This document shows, piece by piece, positions 43,000-56,679 of a DNA stretch of 64,000 bases. A program made the translations under genes and the position numbers. The DNA lies in contig NC_069371.1 of NCBI RefSeq assembly GCF_021730395.1, forward strand, positions 70,648,001-70,712,000, read 5' to 3'. This DNA comes from Mercenaria mercenaria. Lineage: Eukaryota > Mollusca > Bivalvia > Venerida > Veneridae. The notes under the pieces were generated by a model that worked only from the letters and a program-made list of their open reading frames with translations, was not told the origin of the DNA and ran no database searches. How positions within the stretch are numbered: position 1 is the stretch's first letter; each line of letters begins with the position of its first letter.

Positions 43000-45900
43000 T
43001 TTTCATTGATGTTATAGAGAAACAGTTTCTTCTGATTCAATCGAAAAGGCGATATTACTAAAAAAATTTTTTATAAAAAAACCCCATGACATTTATTTTA
43101 ACATAATGCATTTCAAACAAATAAACTTTACACCATAGGACAATAACCAGAAGAAAGCTTCGCAAACGGATTTATTTGCTATGTCGACCAACAATACATT
43201 TAAATAATACAAACGAAAATAACTATAACCATTTTCAAATATATTCTACCATAGAAATATATATTTCTTATTGATGCAAATTTTAAAATCAAAGACAAAA
43301 GGAAGAAATCTTACCTACAAATATATGCCTTTTCGCTGTGTAAATGCTTATACAAAGGGACGCTTATCAAACAAACAGTTGTACGTACATGTATATATCT
43401 AAAGGTGTATACTAATACATGTATATCCAGTCTTCAACGACTGTTTGAAAACAACATATTTTTGTTATGGGGGATATAAAAAACACACACGATAAATATA
43501 TTTATGTGAATCATCAAATATTGTGTAATATGTCCACCTGGTCATTAGATGTATTAAAAGTAGCTGCACAACTGCTTTCATCAATAATATAACACTTTGT
43601 AAATATTACCGTTTTGTACTTGGCAGTTGGAATGTATAGATTAAACTAGCTGAATACTCATTTTATACTTTTAACAAAAGTGTCTTTCTATTCTTTTTGT
43701 TTGGTCAGTTTGGTAGAAGTCAACTTGTGTAACGGAGTACAGAGGGACAAAAGATTCAACAATACCCGCTCTGGAACGTTCCAGTTTTCCATTAAAGGGC
43801 ATACTCACACAGTTTAGGCGACAACTAATTAATCTAAGAAAAAAAAAAGAAAAAAAAAAAAAGAAAAAAGGAAAACACATAAAACGAGTATTCTGACAAT
43901 GACTTATGGTACAAATGTATTAGCATAAGATTTTAGCAAGAAATTCCTATAGAAAACTAAATATATTGTGTAGAAGGTGGTAAACAATTGCAACGCTTTA
44001 GAATTAATGCAGAAAATCTACATTCTTCTTGTATTTTTACCAATATCTAACTTTGATTTTCATCCACTTTGTCATTTTTCAGTGTCATATATACATTCTA
44101 TGCCAACCTTGGTGGAAATGAACATGTTGAAAAAAAATCACACAATTTGTGGGCGAGTAGCTTTAATTCATGAAAAAGGCACGCGTACCTTTTGTATGTG
44201 AATGTAACAGAAGGCAGAGAGATAAAGCATATCTTATTTACTTCAATTTATTTAAACAGGTTTTAATGTCAAGTGGCTGACATTGAGGGAAAATGTAGTG
44301 CATCCTGTCCCATTATGTCAAGGTTAGCTGTTTAATAACAAACAAAGCGAGTGTAAAAATGTCATGTGCAAGTTTGCATAGTGTTTGCAATAAACAAAGC
44401 CTCCTTGAAAGATAGTCATACCCGCGCGCCAGTGATAGATTTAGTGACCACTGATTGTTATATAAACTCCAAAATATTCAGGAACACTTACCAATAAAAT
44501 ATTTTGCCATATTAATAGAATTTTAGCGCTTAATGTGTCCAGAAAATGAAATTATTTTGTATAGCAACACTTACCTAAAATGTTATTATTTATTCACTTT
44601 GTTTACTTGGGAGAACATGCAGTTTTGTTTCAAAATGTTTAAATGCGAAATAAAACTTTTAAAGATGCTTAAATAAAATGACATATACTGAGTCTATATG
44701 AAAATATACACATATTTGTGACATTAAGAAAATCTTCTGTTAGTGGAAAAATGGGATTTCATGAATTTGACTTTTATTTATAAATCAAAAATTTCGAGTA
44801 GTTTTTTCAATATTAAGAAAATTCATTTATTGCGTAAGTCACACAGGAGACAACTCATTTCAAATAGAAAAACAGTAACATATTCATAAAGTATCAATGC
44901 AAATATCCAGTCTTTTCGTCCATTGCCCGTAGGTATTCCCTATATTTCACGTCTTATCGGTAGGTTTCAAATATAACATATGACGCATTCTTTATGCAAC
45001 CTGTAAAAGTTATCGCTCGATGTATTAAGACTTTAAAAAAGCCTGTAACATCTAGTTTGAAATTCCTGTTGCTGTAAGCAAAACTTACCTGTAAAATATT
45101 TGTCTATCATTATTTATGAAAAAGTGGTATTTTAGCGAAAGTTGTCTATTAATAGACGTTGTCACTCGAACAAGTTTGACTGAATTTACTTATTAGGTAT
45201 AAAATATTATTCAGTTTTAAATTTCAGTCTTTGCATTTGTTGAAAATTTCAATGGGTTAATGATTCTTCAAAACATTACTACCTGAATCTTTGTACTTGA
45301 AACATTCTGTTCGAAAACAATGTATGAATGTGCATGTCTACCTTCTTTCGCTATGCTAGAATAAACCCGCATGTTGCATATGAATACTGGAAATTTATAA
45401 CCAAAGTTCCCTTTTATACAAAACTATTTAGCAATTTGTTTTGTTTAAGTGGTGGTTTACTTCAGAAGTAAGAATATATCACGTATTAATTTCGAAACTA
45501 TTCATGGGGAGATATATATCAATTAAACAACTTTATATTCAAAATTGCAATTTGTTTCCTTTGATTAATTGAAAATCGTTTAAACTATATTAATGAATAT
45601 GAGAATATGAGTTAACCAATTATAAATTTGCTTAGAGTATTTCATCTATCAAGTTGTTATGAAATGTGACTCAATTAATATTTTTATCAAGATATTAGGA
45701 CGTTTCCCGCGCCAACCGTTTCCTCAGTTTCAAGTGTTAAGGTCAGTGTCGCACTTGGGGATCAAATGTTTATCGGGCCATTCTATTTCTGGTCAAAACA
45801 CATCAAAAGCCACAACAACATGATAATGTGTATGATATATAGCCTAGACTACTTCTATGCTAGAAATGAGTCAAGTCCCTATGACTTCTCAATAATTCAG

Positions 45901-46100
45901 GTCACAGAGGAAGTGTTCAAAATATTGTCTTAGAGGTTTGTTACAGAAACAAGATGAAGAAATGGTATAATGTATATTATTACCATCTGTTTGAAGTTAT
46001 TCCCCATTCCAGGTCACGAGCGTTCTTCTCGCAAAGTACCAGTAAAAAGAGGCTTAATTAAGTAAATTGCACTTATAAGCCAACAGCAAAAATTGAGTGC
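43000..46100. other. Long intergenic AT-rich stretch
   Basis: The upstream region of gene F (a possible first-exon donor 'tag|gtaaga' near 43315 on the minus strand), A-rich runs near 43840-43870, and otherwise nothing I can support. Open frames at 43671-43880 and 43977-44201 have no domain. Confidence 0.4.
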
Positions 46101-46849
46101 GGTTAGAAAGGAAATTGTATCTACAACCCAAGTGACCCATTTTATTGAAGTTCTAACATTTCATTTTCAGTCAAACAAATATTCGAAAGTCACAAAAAAA
46201 TTTCGGCACATTCAAATTAGTTTGATTAAGATGACAACAAGTAGAAACGAAAATTAGTCTTTGAAACTGCCATGACCTTGACTTTAATCGATAGTGAAGT
46301 ATGACCTATGCTTTGTCGCAATCAAATGAGATATATGATAAGATAATGACACAAAACTACGGACCGACGGATGGACGGAATGAAAGACAAATTGATGGTC
46401 TACATTTTAATATAATAGTTTGAGGATAAAGATATCTAAAACAATGTAAGTTTAGTGTAGTTTACAAATTATTTTCATATAAGTGGCTGGAAAACACCTA
46501 CGTAGGCATTTCGTGAAGATGTAATTTTTATGTGTTATATGTAAAATATGTGATATAAATAGTTCATTGATGTCGATATTCGCAATCCTAATGTCAAATT
46601 AAGGTCAAGAAATTAGGTCAAAGGTCATTAAGTGCAGTTTTTACAAATTTCACTTATATGACATCATTTCTTCGCCATTTGATGAAATAAGTGAGCAAAA
46701 ATGGTATTTAATTAAAGCCAATGTATTAAACCATGAAATATAATCACTATATGCAAATTAGCTTATTTGCATATTAATAAATATTAAATAAAGCGACAAA
46801 ATTGCGATACAAATTGACATGCATGTACAGCTGTACAGTATTTATTGTT

Positions 46850-47080
46850 TTATATAAAAAATTTCAAAGGCTTCTCAAGGGTGACTACCGGGCAAGTCTT
46901 TCTTATGGCACCTAGTAGATGATGTTTAACATGGTAGTCGTCCATCTCCAGAGAATGCCTACGCAAGTCACAATTGAAAACAACTGAAAACTCTAGGCAT
47001 ACTAGTGATAAGACGTTTACACTAGCGCTGGACGGAGATAACTTTATAAATGAACGAGCCGCCATTACTCCAATCATTTT
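46850..47080 (-). other. Unassigned short open frame
   Basis: A 75-residue minus-strand frame (MIGVMAARSFIKLSPSSASV and onward) in a locally GC-richer patch. It resembles a 5' leader or short exon, but no domain is recognisable. It may belong to the repeat that follows. Confidence 0.2.
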
Positions 47081-47149
47081 AGAATTTTCGGAATTGACTT
47101 GAGATATCTTATATTGTATTTAACTGCTTACATGTGAAGCTACTGAAAT

Positions 47150-47650
47150 ATGTAAAAAACAAAAATAGGTAAGGGTAGATTTCTGGGAAGCACAGAACAC
47201 CACAAACACAGCCTCAGAGCCAGGCATTTGCAAAGTAGGTTCACAACGAAAAGAAGCTTCAACGGAAAAATATTACAGACGGATTGCTTCAAAAATCCAA
47301 CAAGTACATTTTAATTTTATGCAAAATATAGATAGAAGGAAAGGACGGGGTAAGGGGTAGAAAGGGGGAGGAGAGGGGTTTGAAGGGGAAAGTAGAGCAA
47401 GGCTGAATATACAAAGGGAATGCTATGTTCTTAATCACAATTACACTACAACGTTAACAACAGTAGCGCAGACATTCATGTTCCAACGACAAACACACAC
47501 AGCTAAATAACATAAATAAACAGACAAGTAAGATATAACAACTCTGTATGGCACCGCCCAAGACACACAGGCACACAAGCACTCAAACGCACACATATAA
47601 GCAGAAAAAAAAACAATCGGGCACCGCCTTAGGATTCCGCCAGCCTAAAT
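47150..47650. repeat. Interspersed repeat, CA-rich
   Basis: Starts 'gtaagggtagatttctggga', which also occurs inverted at about 41290-41325, and continues through 'cacacaggcacac' runs to 'gcaccgccttaggattccgc'. I see no coding content. Confidence 0.5.
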
Positions 47651-48067
47651 TAAGGTGGGCACGATGACTTACTCATAGTAAGTAATATTTTGCAGGCTTC
47701 CCGAAAAGATTCTTTTTAAGCAGCGCGTGCTAATAAGTCAAACAACGATATTTCGCACGGTCTCTTAGAGTTAATTTGTTTGTTAGATGGAAGTGAGAGC
47801 ACGAACATAAAGCACAAGGTAACACACTAGAATTTCAATTTATTTTCACGAACTGTGTTATAATTAGTATGATGTGCTGACAACAGATGAACCTCGTGCT
47901 ACTGAATTCAACCGCTAAAGAAAATGCAAGAATTCTGAAGGCAAAGGTTCCACGAAACATACTTAATCAAAACAAATTGTACATGAGATTTTCACTCTTT
48001 TCTTTTTGTTTTGTTTGCACATTAATGTACAAACATGCATTCACAACTGTCACTTGGGTGGCTGCTG

Positions 48068-49622
48068 TCATCGTTGACATTTTAAAAAGGAAACTCCCGT
48101 TTCTAGATGCGATTTAACAATATCTGGTTTAGAACTGTCCTCACAGGACACGAAATGGACCCATGATTCAACAATTTGCTTTATCGGTACAAAACCACCA
48201 ACAGGATTATAAGCTTTAAAGAACTTCTTCTCCAGTTCTACTTCTTCCTGACCAGCAGCCCGGAAAGCAATGACAAAGTCTTCTTCGGAGAGCAGTTCAC
48301 TCTTATCTAAATTATTTATTTCAAAACCTTGCTCAAAAGAGGTTTGCATTTTCTTCACAAATTCGTCGCGGTCGGCCTTGAAATCATCATTAAACATATC
48401 TACGAATTCTTGTTATGAGATAGGAGCAGGTTTTCTTGTAGAATGTACTTGTCAAACCAATGCTCTATTCTTTCCATCATTTCTTCTCTTCGGGTACCTT
48501 CCAGATAATGGTAATCGGCAAACTTTAGGTGATAATAAGTTACGCAAACAAAGGAAAACAGATCCATTTATAAACAAAATGAAAACTTACTTTCTATGAT
48601 ATTCAAATTATGTTTTGGTTTAGTGTTGTTTTTGTTTTCATATGCATTTCTCTGTTTCTCTAAATTTTCACGTTTAGTTCATCCGACAATTCATTATCTG
48701 TTCGAACTTTACCATACCAATCTGTAAATATTTTTGAATTTTTTAGTTATTATTAAGCAACGTCCTAGCAACTTTAATTCACAAGTGCAACTGATTCGAA
48801 AAATCGTTATTGTGTTTAGTAGTAAGATAAGTGTTCAAGAATGGAAATGGCGGTGGTAAGAATAAGTTCCAAATATGCTTCTTCTTGAGGACGTGTCACA
48901 TGTTAACGTAATTATTATATCAATCAATATTTTACACGGTCAGGGAAATGCCATCGGTTCAAATACGCATCTCGTGGCCAAAACTCAATTTATCAAATTG
49001 TCTAATGAGTTAAAAAATATATTTTGAATATTTGCAAATACTTCATTGAGGCATAAACTGCTAGAAATGTCACATTAATACTTATGATAACTGTTTAAGT
49101 AGAATTAATTTGTTCTGTTTATACTGCCGCCATAAATACGTATTATTATACAGAGGTAGATCTAACATACTTGCAACCTATACATAATATGTTATGTATG
49201 ATTATATCATTATCTATAATTATTATGTGGCTCTCTTCTGTAAAGTTATTGTCGCTATTTGCTAATGCAATGTTGTTCTATGAAAGACAATTTAAATTAT
49301 AAAAATGCCTAAAGTATATTTAGAATATAGTGGAACCTCGGTATCTCGGACTCACTCATCTCGAAATTCTGGTTATCTCGAAGAATTTCTTAGTCCCGTC
49401 CCAAGTACACGTGTACTAAACATTTCTTTAAGTTGAATTTCGAAGTAAAACGCTCGATTATATCGAGTTTCAACTGCAAACATGTCATTTCCTCATAAAG
49501 TAACCCCTAGAATTACAAGTTCTTAGCTAGAATGAAGTTTTATACTTGTCTTCAGTAATGTATTCCTTGGTTATACGTCCTTCGTTTCTTGCATCCATGG
49601 CCTTGAAATACATCCGCCATTA
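48068..49622 (-). pseudogene. SCP pseudogene G, 5' end deleted
   Basis: An exon 2 homologue (about 48537-48068) reads KFADYHYLEGTRREEMMERI and YILQEN, then loses frame by a one-base deletion relative to gene I. It regains frame at MFNDDFKADRDEFVKK and ends past the family's usual stop. Its acceptor is eroded (cctaaag instead of cag|gacaaag). An exon 1 homologue (49622-49546) keeps WRMYFKAMDARNEGRITKEY with a good donor gtataa, but the first nine codons, the ATG, the first exon and the promoter are gone: the sequence runs straight into the SINE at 49623. Compared with H, about 1.3 kb was deleted. Dead gene. Confidence 0.85.
49331..49490. mobile_element. Tc1/pogo-like repeat piece in the intron of G
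   Basis: 'ggaacctcggtatctcggac', 'tctcgaaattctggttatct' and 'cgattatatcgagtt' words, the style of Tigger/pogo inverted ends. The same piece, at the same place, is in H (55478-55610) but not in I. Confidence 0.5.
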
Positions 49623-49810
49623 GCAAATAACCTGGCATGCGGAAGAACGATGGCTCTATCAAGATACTTTGCTCTTATCGGAAATAAGGATAGAAGGGCC
49701 AACCGTGGGTCTTCCTCTTTAAGCTGATAAATTGCCACATGAACTATAATTATCAGTGCGACTTTAACACCCTCACCCACAACACCATCCCTCACAAAAA
49801 GGGAAAAAAC
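49623..49810 (+). mobile_element. SINE 3' part fused to exon 1 of pseudogene G
   Basis: Matches 57090-57275 ('ggcatg.ggaagaacga', 'cctctttaagctgataaat', 'ccatccctcacaaaaag'). Only the 3' half remains; the head was removed by the deletion that also took the start of gene G. Confidence 0.75.
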
Positions 49811-51470
49811 CAAAACAACAGCAACTAAACCCAATACATTCATGCTTTTAAATTTTGAAGAAGGCTGCATGCATGTTAACGCTATTTACAAATACGTTTA
49901 TTATGATATTATCTAGTCCACTACCAAATTGCATAATTATGTGTGTTTCATTAATTTCTGGATAATCTGAAGTTTTCAATCAGCGAAAATGTCTTTAAAA
50001 TTGAGTTTTCCTATAAATAGCGTTGATAAGTAGAACATTTTTCTTTGAAACAACATACACAATTTGAAAGCAACTGCAAATTAACTACTAACCTTGACGC
50101 TTGGCCTTGAATTTAAAGACAGAGACACCGGTTTTGTATTATATTTGACAAGCATCATATGTAATCAATATGTAATTAATTTAAGGTGATATAACAATTC
50201 TGATAACTAAATATGTAACAAATAATGAGCCAGTGTGCTGGTTTCAAGCGTGATATTGAACTTGGACCTTGAAGCATTGTTGTTCTTATCTTCACTGTAT
50301 ATTGTTGTTTAACAGATATGCTGAGTTAAAGCATCTTCTTTCGCAAATAACTGTGGTCTTCATGTATAACCTTGTTTTTAGCTGGAGTTCTGAAGAAATC
50401 CATTCAAAGCTCTTTCTGAAGAACGACAGTCCTATTCAGGAGACCAACGGAGCCTGGCGTAATATCCGCGGGTAGTCTCCTACTTTATTTCAAACTGGAA
50501 GGTCGTCATATGGCTTGAACTTTGTTATAAGCTTGGGAGACATAAATACATTATAGGTTTACTTTCTTTATTTCGCCTTGAAAGAAATATTGTTCAGCTA
50601 CATGACTTAGATTCCTGTTGCACTGGAGAAGCTTGAATCCGTTTGGCTTTTGGCTGGATAACAAGGTTCAACCCACAAATTTGTATGTGGCGTAATCAAA
50701 TGTAAAAATATTAAACAGCTTTATAATATCTGAGCAGTCAAAACATTTGCAAGAAAAAAGTCTGTGTTGTTAGTGCGTTATTGCACCTTGACATACTTAT
50801 CCGTGCATTACATATAGCTCGCTGCATAATTATCTTTATCCAGCAAAGTGGCAGCATTGGTATGCATACCATTAAACTTTGAGCGCTCATTTTTCTAAAA
50901 CGCTCAATATGTTGGGCTGAATTCTAATTAACTTTCAAGCATGGAAATGAATGAAAATACAACATTTAATACTGTCTTGTCATATCATGTGCTAACATAT
51001 TTTCTTTTGTTTTTAACACTACAAAAGGTAGAAGGTAGTTCATATTAACTTAATCGGGCAAAATATGAGTGTGGTTGGAAAAAAAATTATATCAACAATC
51101 CGAATATGTATTCAAAAATTAATGTCTGTCATGATTTATTTTTTCACTAGGATGAATTGCACCATAATAAACTGTTGTTTCTTTTCAGTTCACTAAAATT
51201 AAAGAGGTATTTCTTTTTAAAAAAGTTCGTTATATAAAAGATTTGCTGATTGATTTTGAAAAAAACTATGATAAAGAATAATCTTGATTATCGTTTGATT
51301 CTGGTAAAAATGTCTGTGTACCGGAAATAGCCAATCGCTAGTAGGGCAAACGGATGAAAATTTACTTCAGATATAGATAGTCTCGTTTCCGACGCATCTG
51401 GGATAAGAAGTAGGATACTGAGTCTGTTGTAAGATACTTACAGGGTATATCTTTCTTTAGATTGAGTGAA

Positions 51471-51755
51471 GGGCCTTCGTGGCCGAATGGCCAAGGTCGC
51501 TGACTTCAAATCAATTGCCCAGCACCAATTTGGGTTCGAGCCTCACTCGGGGCGTTAAATTTTTCATGTGAGGAAGCCATCTAGCTATATTACGGAAGGT
51601 CGGTGGTTCTAACCAGGTGCCAGCCCGTGATGAAATAACAAAGAGAATCACCTGGAGCATCTGGGGTCTCCCTCTACCATCAAACGCTTGAAGGTCGTCA
51701 TATGACCAATTATAGTGTCGGTGCGACTATAAACCGAACAAAAACAAAATAAAAT
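51471..51755 (+). mobile_element. tRNA-derived SINE
   Basis: Head 'gtggccgaatggccaaggtc' and 'tttgggttcgagcctcac', body with 'ggaagccatctagctatatt' and 'ggaaggtcggtggttctaac', tail A-rich. Same family as 39380-39696. Confidence 0.75.
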
Positions 51756-51899
51756 CGATATGAGAAAACATAAAAATGCAGAGAATGAAATACACATAGT
51801 AAAGTGCAAGTAAGAATAAGTAGTTTCCTTATTCTCTATGGATTTGTTTTCCGAGACGTAATTATAACACCGTTAAAGCTTTACCGTAATAGGTTACAG

Positions 51900-52112
51900 T
51901 GTCAAAGTCAATATCACGAAACTACGATGATTAAAGTCGAAATCACGATGGTGAAAGTTGAAACCACGATGATGAAAACACAAAACCATGTTAACGTAAA
52001 TGCGCAATTATATCGCGTTTTTATCATCCTGGCTTCGTGATTTCGACTTTTATCATCGTAGTGTCGTGTTACCGTAACTCCGACTTTCGCCATCGTACTT
52101 TCAGTTTTCATA
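51900..52112. repeat. Inverted-repeat element of 'acgatgatgaaagtcg' words
   Basis: The left half holds three words of the type 'cacgatg(a/g)t.aaagt(c/t)gaaa' and the right half their inverses ('tgatttcgacttttatcat', 'actccgactttcgccatcgt'). This makes a palindromic unit of about 210 bp, probably a small MITE with internal subrepeats. Confidence 0.65.
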
Positions 52113-53029
52113 ATTCAGGAATAAAAATCTCTGTGGCCCAAACGGAACAGTACTTTAAAGTAATATCAACTGTCCAGTGGAAAAGAGCAAATTTAAGGAA
52201 TATTGTTAGATGTCACCTGAGCATGATAAAACTTTTCGTAAAAAAAAAGATCAAACTTTAAAGAATTTCCGTGGCACAGGTCTAAAAGCAATTCCAACCA
52301 AACGCGCATATTGTCCGTATAATTACAATAATATAAAATACTGAACAGACACGACAAGGTAACTATGTTAAGTTAGACTTCATCAAAATCCGACTTTTAA
52401 ATATTAAATACATTTTTCACGTACATGTAATTCAAAAGCGCCGCCCTAAACTACGTTTAAAATAAGGGTCAACATATGCTTTGACTCCAAAAACTGTGCT
52501 CAAAACTTTGTATAATTTTTTTCGGAACAAATAGTAAATGATGGAAAGACGTATATTTCAAAGAAGACCGTAGATGTCAATGCTAGCATTTCATATTTGT
52601 CTTAAAACTTTCAGGATACTATGGACTATTGATAGGTCTGACAAATTACCGCACTTCCGCTTGCCCCCACTCCACCACCCCTCCCCTCCTTAACACACAC
52701 CCAATACACACACCTCCAAAGTCTGAAATAGCTCTAACGAAAATGTATGTAAAATGTTTATAGTCGTTGAGTTTGAAAGACTTGCCCTTCACAGGTTTTT
52801 GTTCGAAAGACAAAGTATTTAGCTGATATTTAGCTGTTTTATAGAAGCTATGCATCCGCCCATACCTTTAATATTGTCCGGAGGGGAAATACACGTCTCC
52901 CCTGTCACAAAAATGTAGAAAGTGACCACACGACCTAAATAAGAAATTAGTTAATTGTCAAGTGTGACGTTAACCCGACGAAATCAATAAAACAACTGGA
53001 CGAATATTTTATTATTATCATTATTATGC

Positions 53030-53455
53030 CAGATATTTTATAGAGCGCCCTTTTTATGATAAACACGTTCAAAGGCGCTTTGCATATAGCAAACGCAGCC
53101 AAACACAGCGCGAAATTCTTCCTCCTCTAGTACACACTCAGAGCGAGTTGACAAGAGGGACAGAGTGAGATAAATTCCCCAAACAGATAGAGAGATGTCC
53201 TTTTTTAGATACAGGCCTGTCCGGATAATTTAGCCTAGCTCTTTGCCAATAGGCAGTCTGTTTCTTTAATGTGCCCGGTGTACAGCACCGATACACGCGA
53301 AGCCGTCTTTCCTGGGAAGAACAAGTACAGGTCTTAGTTAGATGGGAGACACTCAAGAGAACTCTGAAATTTCCAGTGCCTGGACCGGGTATCGAACCCC
53401 GGACATCTGGATTGACAGTCAAGCGTGTTACCACTAGACCACCGTCCCACCTAAA
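53030..53455 (-). mobile_element. tRNA-derived SINE, long type
   Basis: Minus strand head 'gggacggtggtctagtggta' (box A) and 'ccggggttcgatacc' (box B), followed by about 350 bp of body. It differs from the 'ggaaggtcggtggttc' SINE family, so a second SINE family is present. Confidence 0.7.
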
Positions 53456-54370
53456 GTTATGTCAACATCAATATACATGTAGTTTGTTAAGGTAACAATG
53501 AGCGGAAATAAAAATTTACAATTTTTAAAGTTTAACAGTCATTATCATGACCTAAATCGATACTAAGGTATGTCCTGTGCTTTGGTACAAGGAAATGACC
53601 ATTAAGGTTAAAGTTTAAGGCTTACGGATGTAAATAATGCATTAAAATATGGTATTGACACAAAGCTTCATTGACAGAAAGACTGATATATAGAAGGTCA
53701 ATATTTGATATATTCGTACTGGGGATGACGATACCTTAAATAAAGTAAGCTTTGTGTTTTGGGTGATCTGTCCTTCCAGAAAATCTACTCGAACTTTTTA
53801 TTTTTATACAAAATATTGAACTAAGTTGCATTTTGAATTAACGAGACGCCACTATTTTGACGAATCCTAATAATTTATCATATTTTTATTAGTAACTTAT
53901 GTCACTATATAAATATCTAAAACTCATTTGTAACTAACGTTGTTCAGGATTCCGAAAAAAATCCACCACTCTAGCCCGCACTTATGATTCAAGAAATGAT
54001 ATTTCTTAAAAGTTTTCAGAGCTATTTTGTTAGGTGGAAGTGACAACGCAAACAAAAATTAAGAATGTAACACACTTGATTTTCGATTTATTTTATTATA
54101 AGCCTTTAATGGTATTAGTATGATTTGCTGACATAAGATGAACCCAGTGTTGCTGAAGGCAACAGCTGATTTCGGCATAGTAATTAAGGCTGATCAAAGT
54201 AAATGCCGCAAGAATTTTGAAGGCAAAGGTTCCACAAGGTAGTTTAATCAGTTAAAATCAAATAAGTATTATAAGAAAATTTCACATTTTTGTGTTCTTT
54301 TAGCACAATGATGTACCAAAATGTAGGCACAACAGTCACATAGACAATGTGTTCTATCGTCATCGACCTT

Positions 54371-55777
54371 TTAAACATAAAGGTCAGTGGCACTGAATCG
54401 AACTCCCGTTTCCAGAGCAGATTTCACAATATCTGGTTTAGAACTGTCCTCACAGGTCAGAAAATGAACCCACGATTCAACAATTTGCTTTATCGGAACA
54501 AAACCATCAACAGGATTGTAAGCTTTAAAGAACTTCTTCTCAGATGCAATCTCTTCCTGACCAGAAGCCCGGAAAACAATTACGAAATCTTCCTCGGAGG
54601 GAGAGCAGTTCACCCTTATCTAAATTATTTATTTCAAAACTTTCTTCAAAAGAGGTTTGCATTTTCTTCACAAATTTGTCGCGGTCGGCCTTGAAGTCAT
54701 CATTTAGCATATCTACAAATTCTTGTTCTGAGATAGGACCAGATTTTCCTTGTAGAATGTACTTGTCAAACCATTGCTCTATTCTTTCCATCATGTCTTC
54801 TCTTCGGGTACCTTCCAGATGATGATAATCGGCAAACTTTGTCCTGAAAAAATTATCAGATCGAACTTTACCATATTCATCTGCTGCAAATATTTAGCAA
54901 CATCCAAACTACGTTTGTTTTCTTGACACGTGCTACTGATTTGAAAAATCATCGGCAATAAGATAAATGTTCGAGAATGGGTATGGCAGGGGTAAGAATA
55001 AGTTCCAAATGTGCTTGTTGAAGACGTATCACATGGTGACGTCATTATTATACCAATCAATCTTTTACATGGTCAGAGAAATCCCATCGGTTCAAATACG
55101 CATCTCGTGGCCAAAACTCAATTTATCTAACTGTCTGATGAATTAAAATAAATAAAATACTGTTTTGAATATTTGCAAGAGGCATATACTGTTAGAAATG
55201 CATAAGTGTAAATGTCTAATAAATACTTATGATAACTGATTAGGTAGAATGAATTTTTCTAAATTAAGTTTAAACTGCCATCATAAATACGTATTATTAT
55301 ACAGATGTATCATACTTATAACCTATACATAATATTTCATTTATAATCATATCATTATTTATGTGCTTTTTTCTGTTCATTAAGACAGGCTTTTGTCGAT
55401 ATTTGCTAGAAAAATGTTGTTGTTATTCTATGAAAGACAATTAAATTGTATAAATACCTACAGTATATTGAAAATGTAGTTGAACCTCGGTATCTCGAAC
55501 GCGCTCATTTCGAAACTCTGGTTATCTGAAGAATTTTTCAGTCCCGTCCCAAATACAAGCTGAATTTCGAAGTAAAACACTCGATTATATCGAGCCTAAC
55601 TGTAAACATATCATTTTATCATAAAGTAACCCCTGGAATAACAAGTGCTTGCTTCAGCTAGAATGAATTTTTATACTTGTCTTCAGTAATGTATTCCTTA
55701 GTTATACGTCCTTCGTTTTTTGCATCAATGGCCTTGAAATACATCCGCCATTTAGAGATTAGATAATCGTTTGCCAT
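54371..55777 (-). pseudogene. SCP pseudogene H, frameshifted
   Basis: Exon 1 (55777-55677) is intact: MANDYLISKWRMYFKAIDAK and onward to TEDK, donor gtataa. Exon 2 (54843-54371, acceptor tttcag) reads REEMMERIEQWFDKYILQGK and on to NNLDKGELLS, where a 4 bp insertion relative to I and G (near 54596-54603) shifts the frame. The downstream part (EEDFVIVFRASGQEE to SALETGV) is open in another frame, and the usual stop TGA has become CGA, adding nine residues. EF loops 1 and 3 are degenerate, so it would bind little Ca even if repaired by polymorphism. The first exon is at 56680 with donor gtatga. Confidence 0.82.
55478..55620. mobile_element. Tc1/pogo-like repeat piece in the intron of H
   Basis: Counterpart of 49331-49490 ('gaacctcggtatctcgaacg', 'cgattatatcgagcc'). 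Confidence 0.5.
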
Positions 55778-56134
55778 CTTGCTCTAAAAACGATAAATGG
55801 TAAATATATTTAACGTATGATTTGAACACTATATTGCTAATCATTTATAAGAAAACGTTTTTCAAATAATTATTTAAAAGAGATATATGACCTTTTGACC
55901 TCTGATAAACAGACTCAATCAAATCAAATCTGCTTATATGTTGCGTGTTCTTGTTCTCTGCTTTCTAAGGATCTTTTCACAGACTTGATTCAAGCCTAGC
56001 TGACAATATGCAAGAACAAACTTCATCTGAACTTCCTTTAATTACATCAACAATTACGTTTTGAATTCTAGCTAAGAAACAATAAGATGTAATAAGTAGT
56101 GCACTTAAATTTGACATTTTGCAATTAACTTTAA

Positions 56135-56598
56135 AGCGGCATGCCTCCAGATCTTTCCATAACAAAAAAAAAAAAATTTTTTTTAGATATCTTGAAATAA
56201 ATGCTATATTTCTTAAGAAGGCTTTAAAACTTAATTACTGACAAACTTTATGTTACGGACACACATCAGAATTTGCTGTTTTACTGCTTTTTACGATGAA
56301 AATCGAAAAACGTTTGTCAAGCTTTTACTCCAGGTACACTGTCTCGATTATAAATATCTATATTTTGAAGTCATTATTCACTACTTCAGCTATAGCGCTA
56401 TTGCTTACGACGACGAGAAAATGTCTTTATTGCCGCGGCGGTCCGGGGTTCGATACCCGACGCGGTCATCATTTTTTCTTGATTTGGAACTTAAAAAGTA
56501 TTTTAGAATCAAAAATTCATATTCTAATATTCATAATATGACCAAACTTCAATTTGAAAGAAAGATTAATTTTTAGTCAAATCTGGAGGCATACTGCT
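56135..56598. mobile_element. 464 bp element flanked by TTAA, intron 1 of gene H
   Basis: Inverted ends agcggcatgcctccagat and agcagtatgcctccagat, with TTAA at 56131-56134 and 56599-56602. It contains a box B-like 'ggtccggggttcgatacccg'. Absent from the G and I units. Different family from the TTAA elements at 27101 and 61747. Confidence 0.75.
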
Positions 56599-56679
56599 TT
56601 AAGTATCAATTTAAATGTACTTAGTGAACTTTCTTCACGAGTATAAAAGATTTTGAAATAATTTTTAAATGCGTCATAC

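Larger units (their letters stand above)
46100..51100. repeat. Segmental duplication unit carrying gene G
   Basis: Aligns in order with the H unit (about 53500-57700) and the I unit (about 57750-63450). Shared blocks are the 3' flank ('ggcaaaggttcca'), exon 2, exon 1, a SINE, and a far-upstream block ('attgttagtg.gttattgcacc', 'cagcaaagtg.cagcattggt'). G and H share a Tc1/pogo-like insertion in the intron that I lacks, so G and H split last. Confidence 0.75.

Noticed and set aside
51804-52111. Overlapping open frames on both strands with repeating 'TTMVKVET'-like words
   Set aside because: They arise from the inverted 'acgatgatgaaagtcg' repeat, not from a protein gene.
56438-56470. tRNA gene suggested by 'ggttcgatacc' box B
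   Set aside because: Only the box B arm is recognisable and it is inside a TTAA-flanked element.
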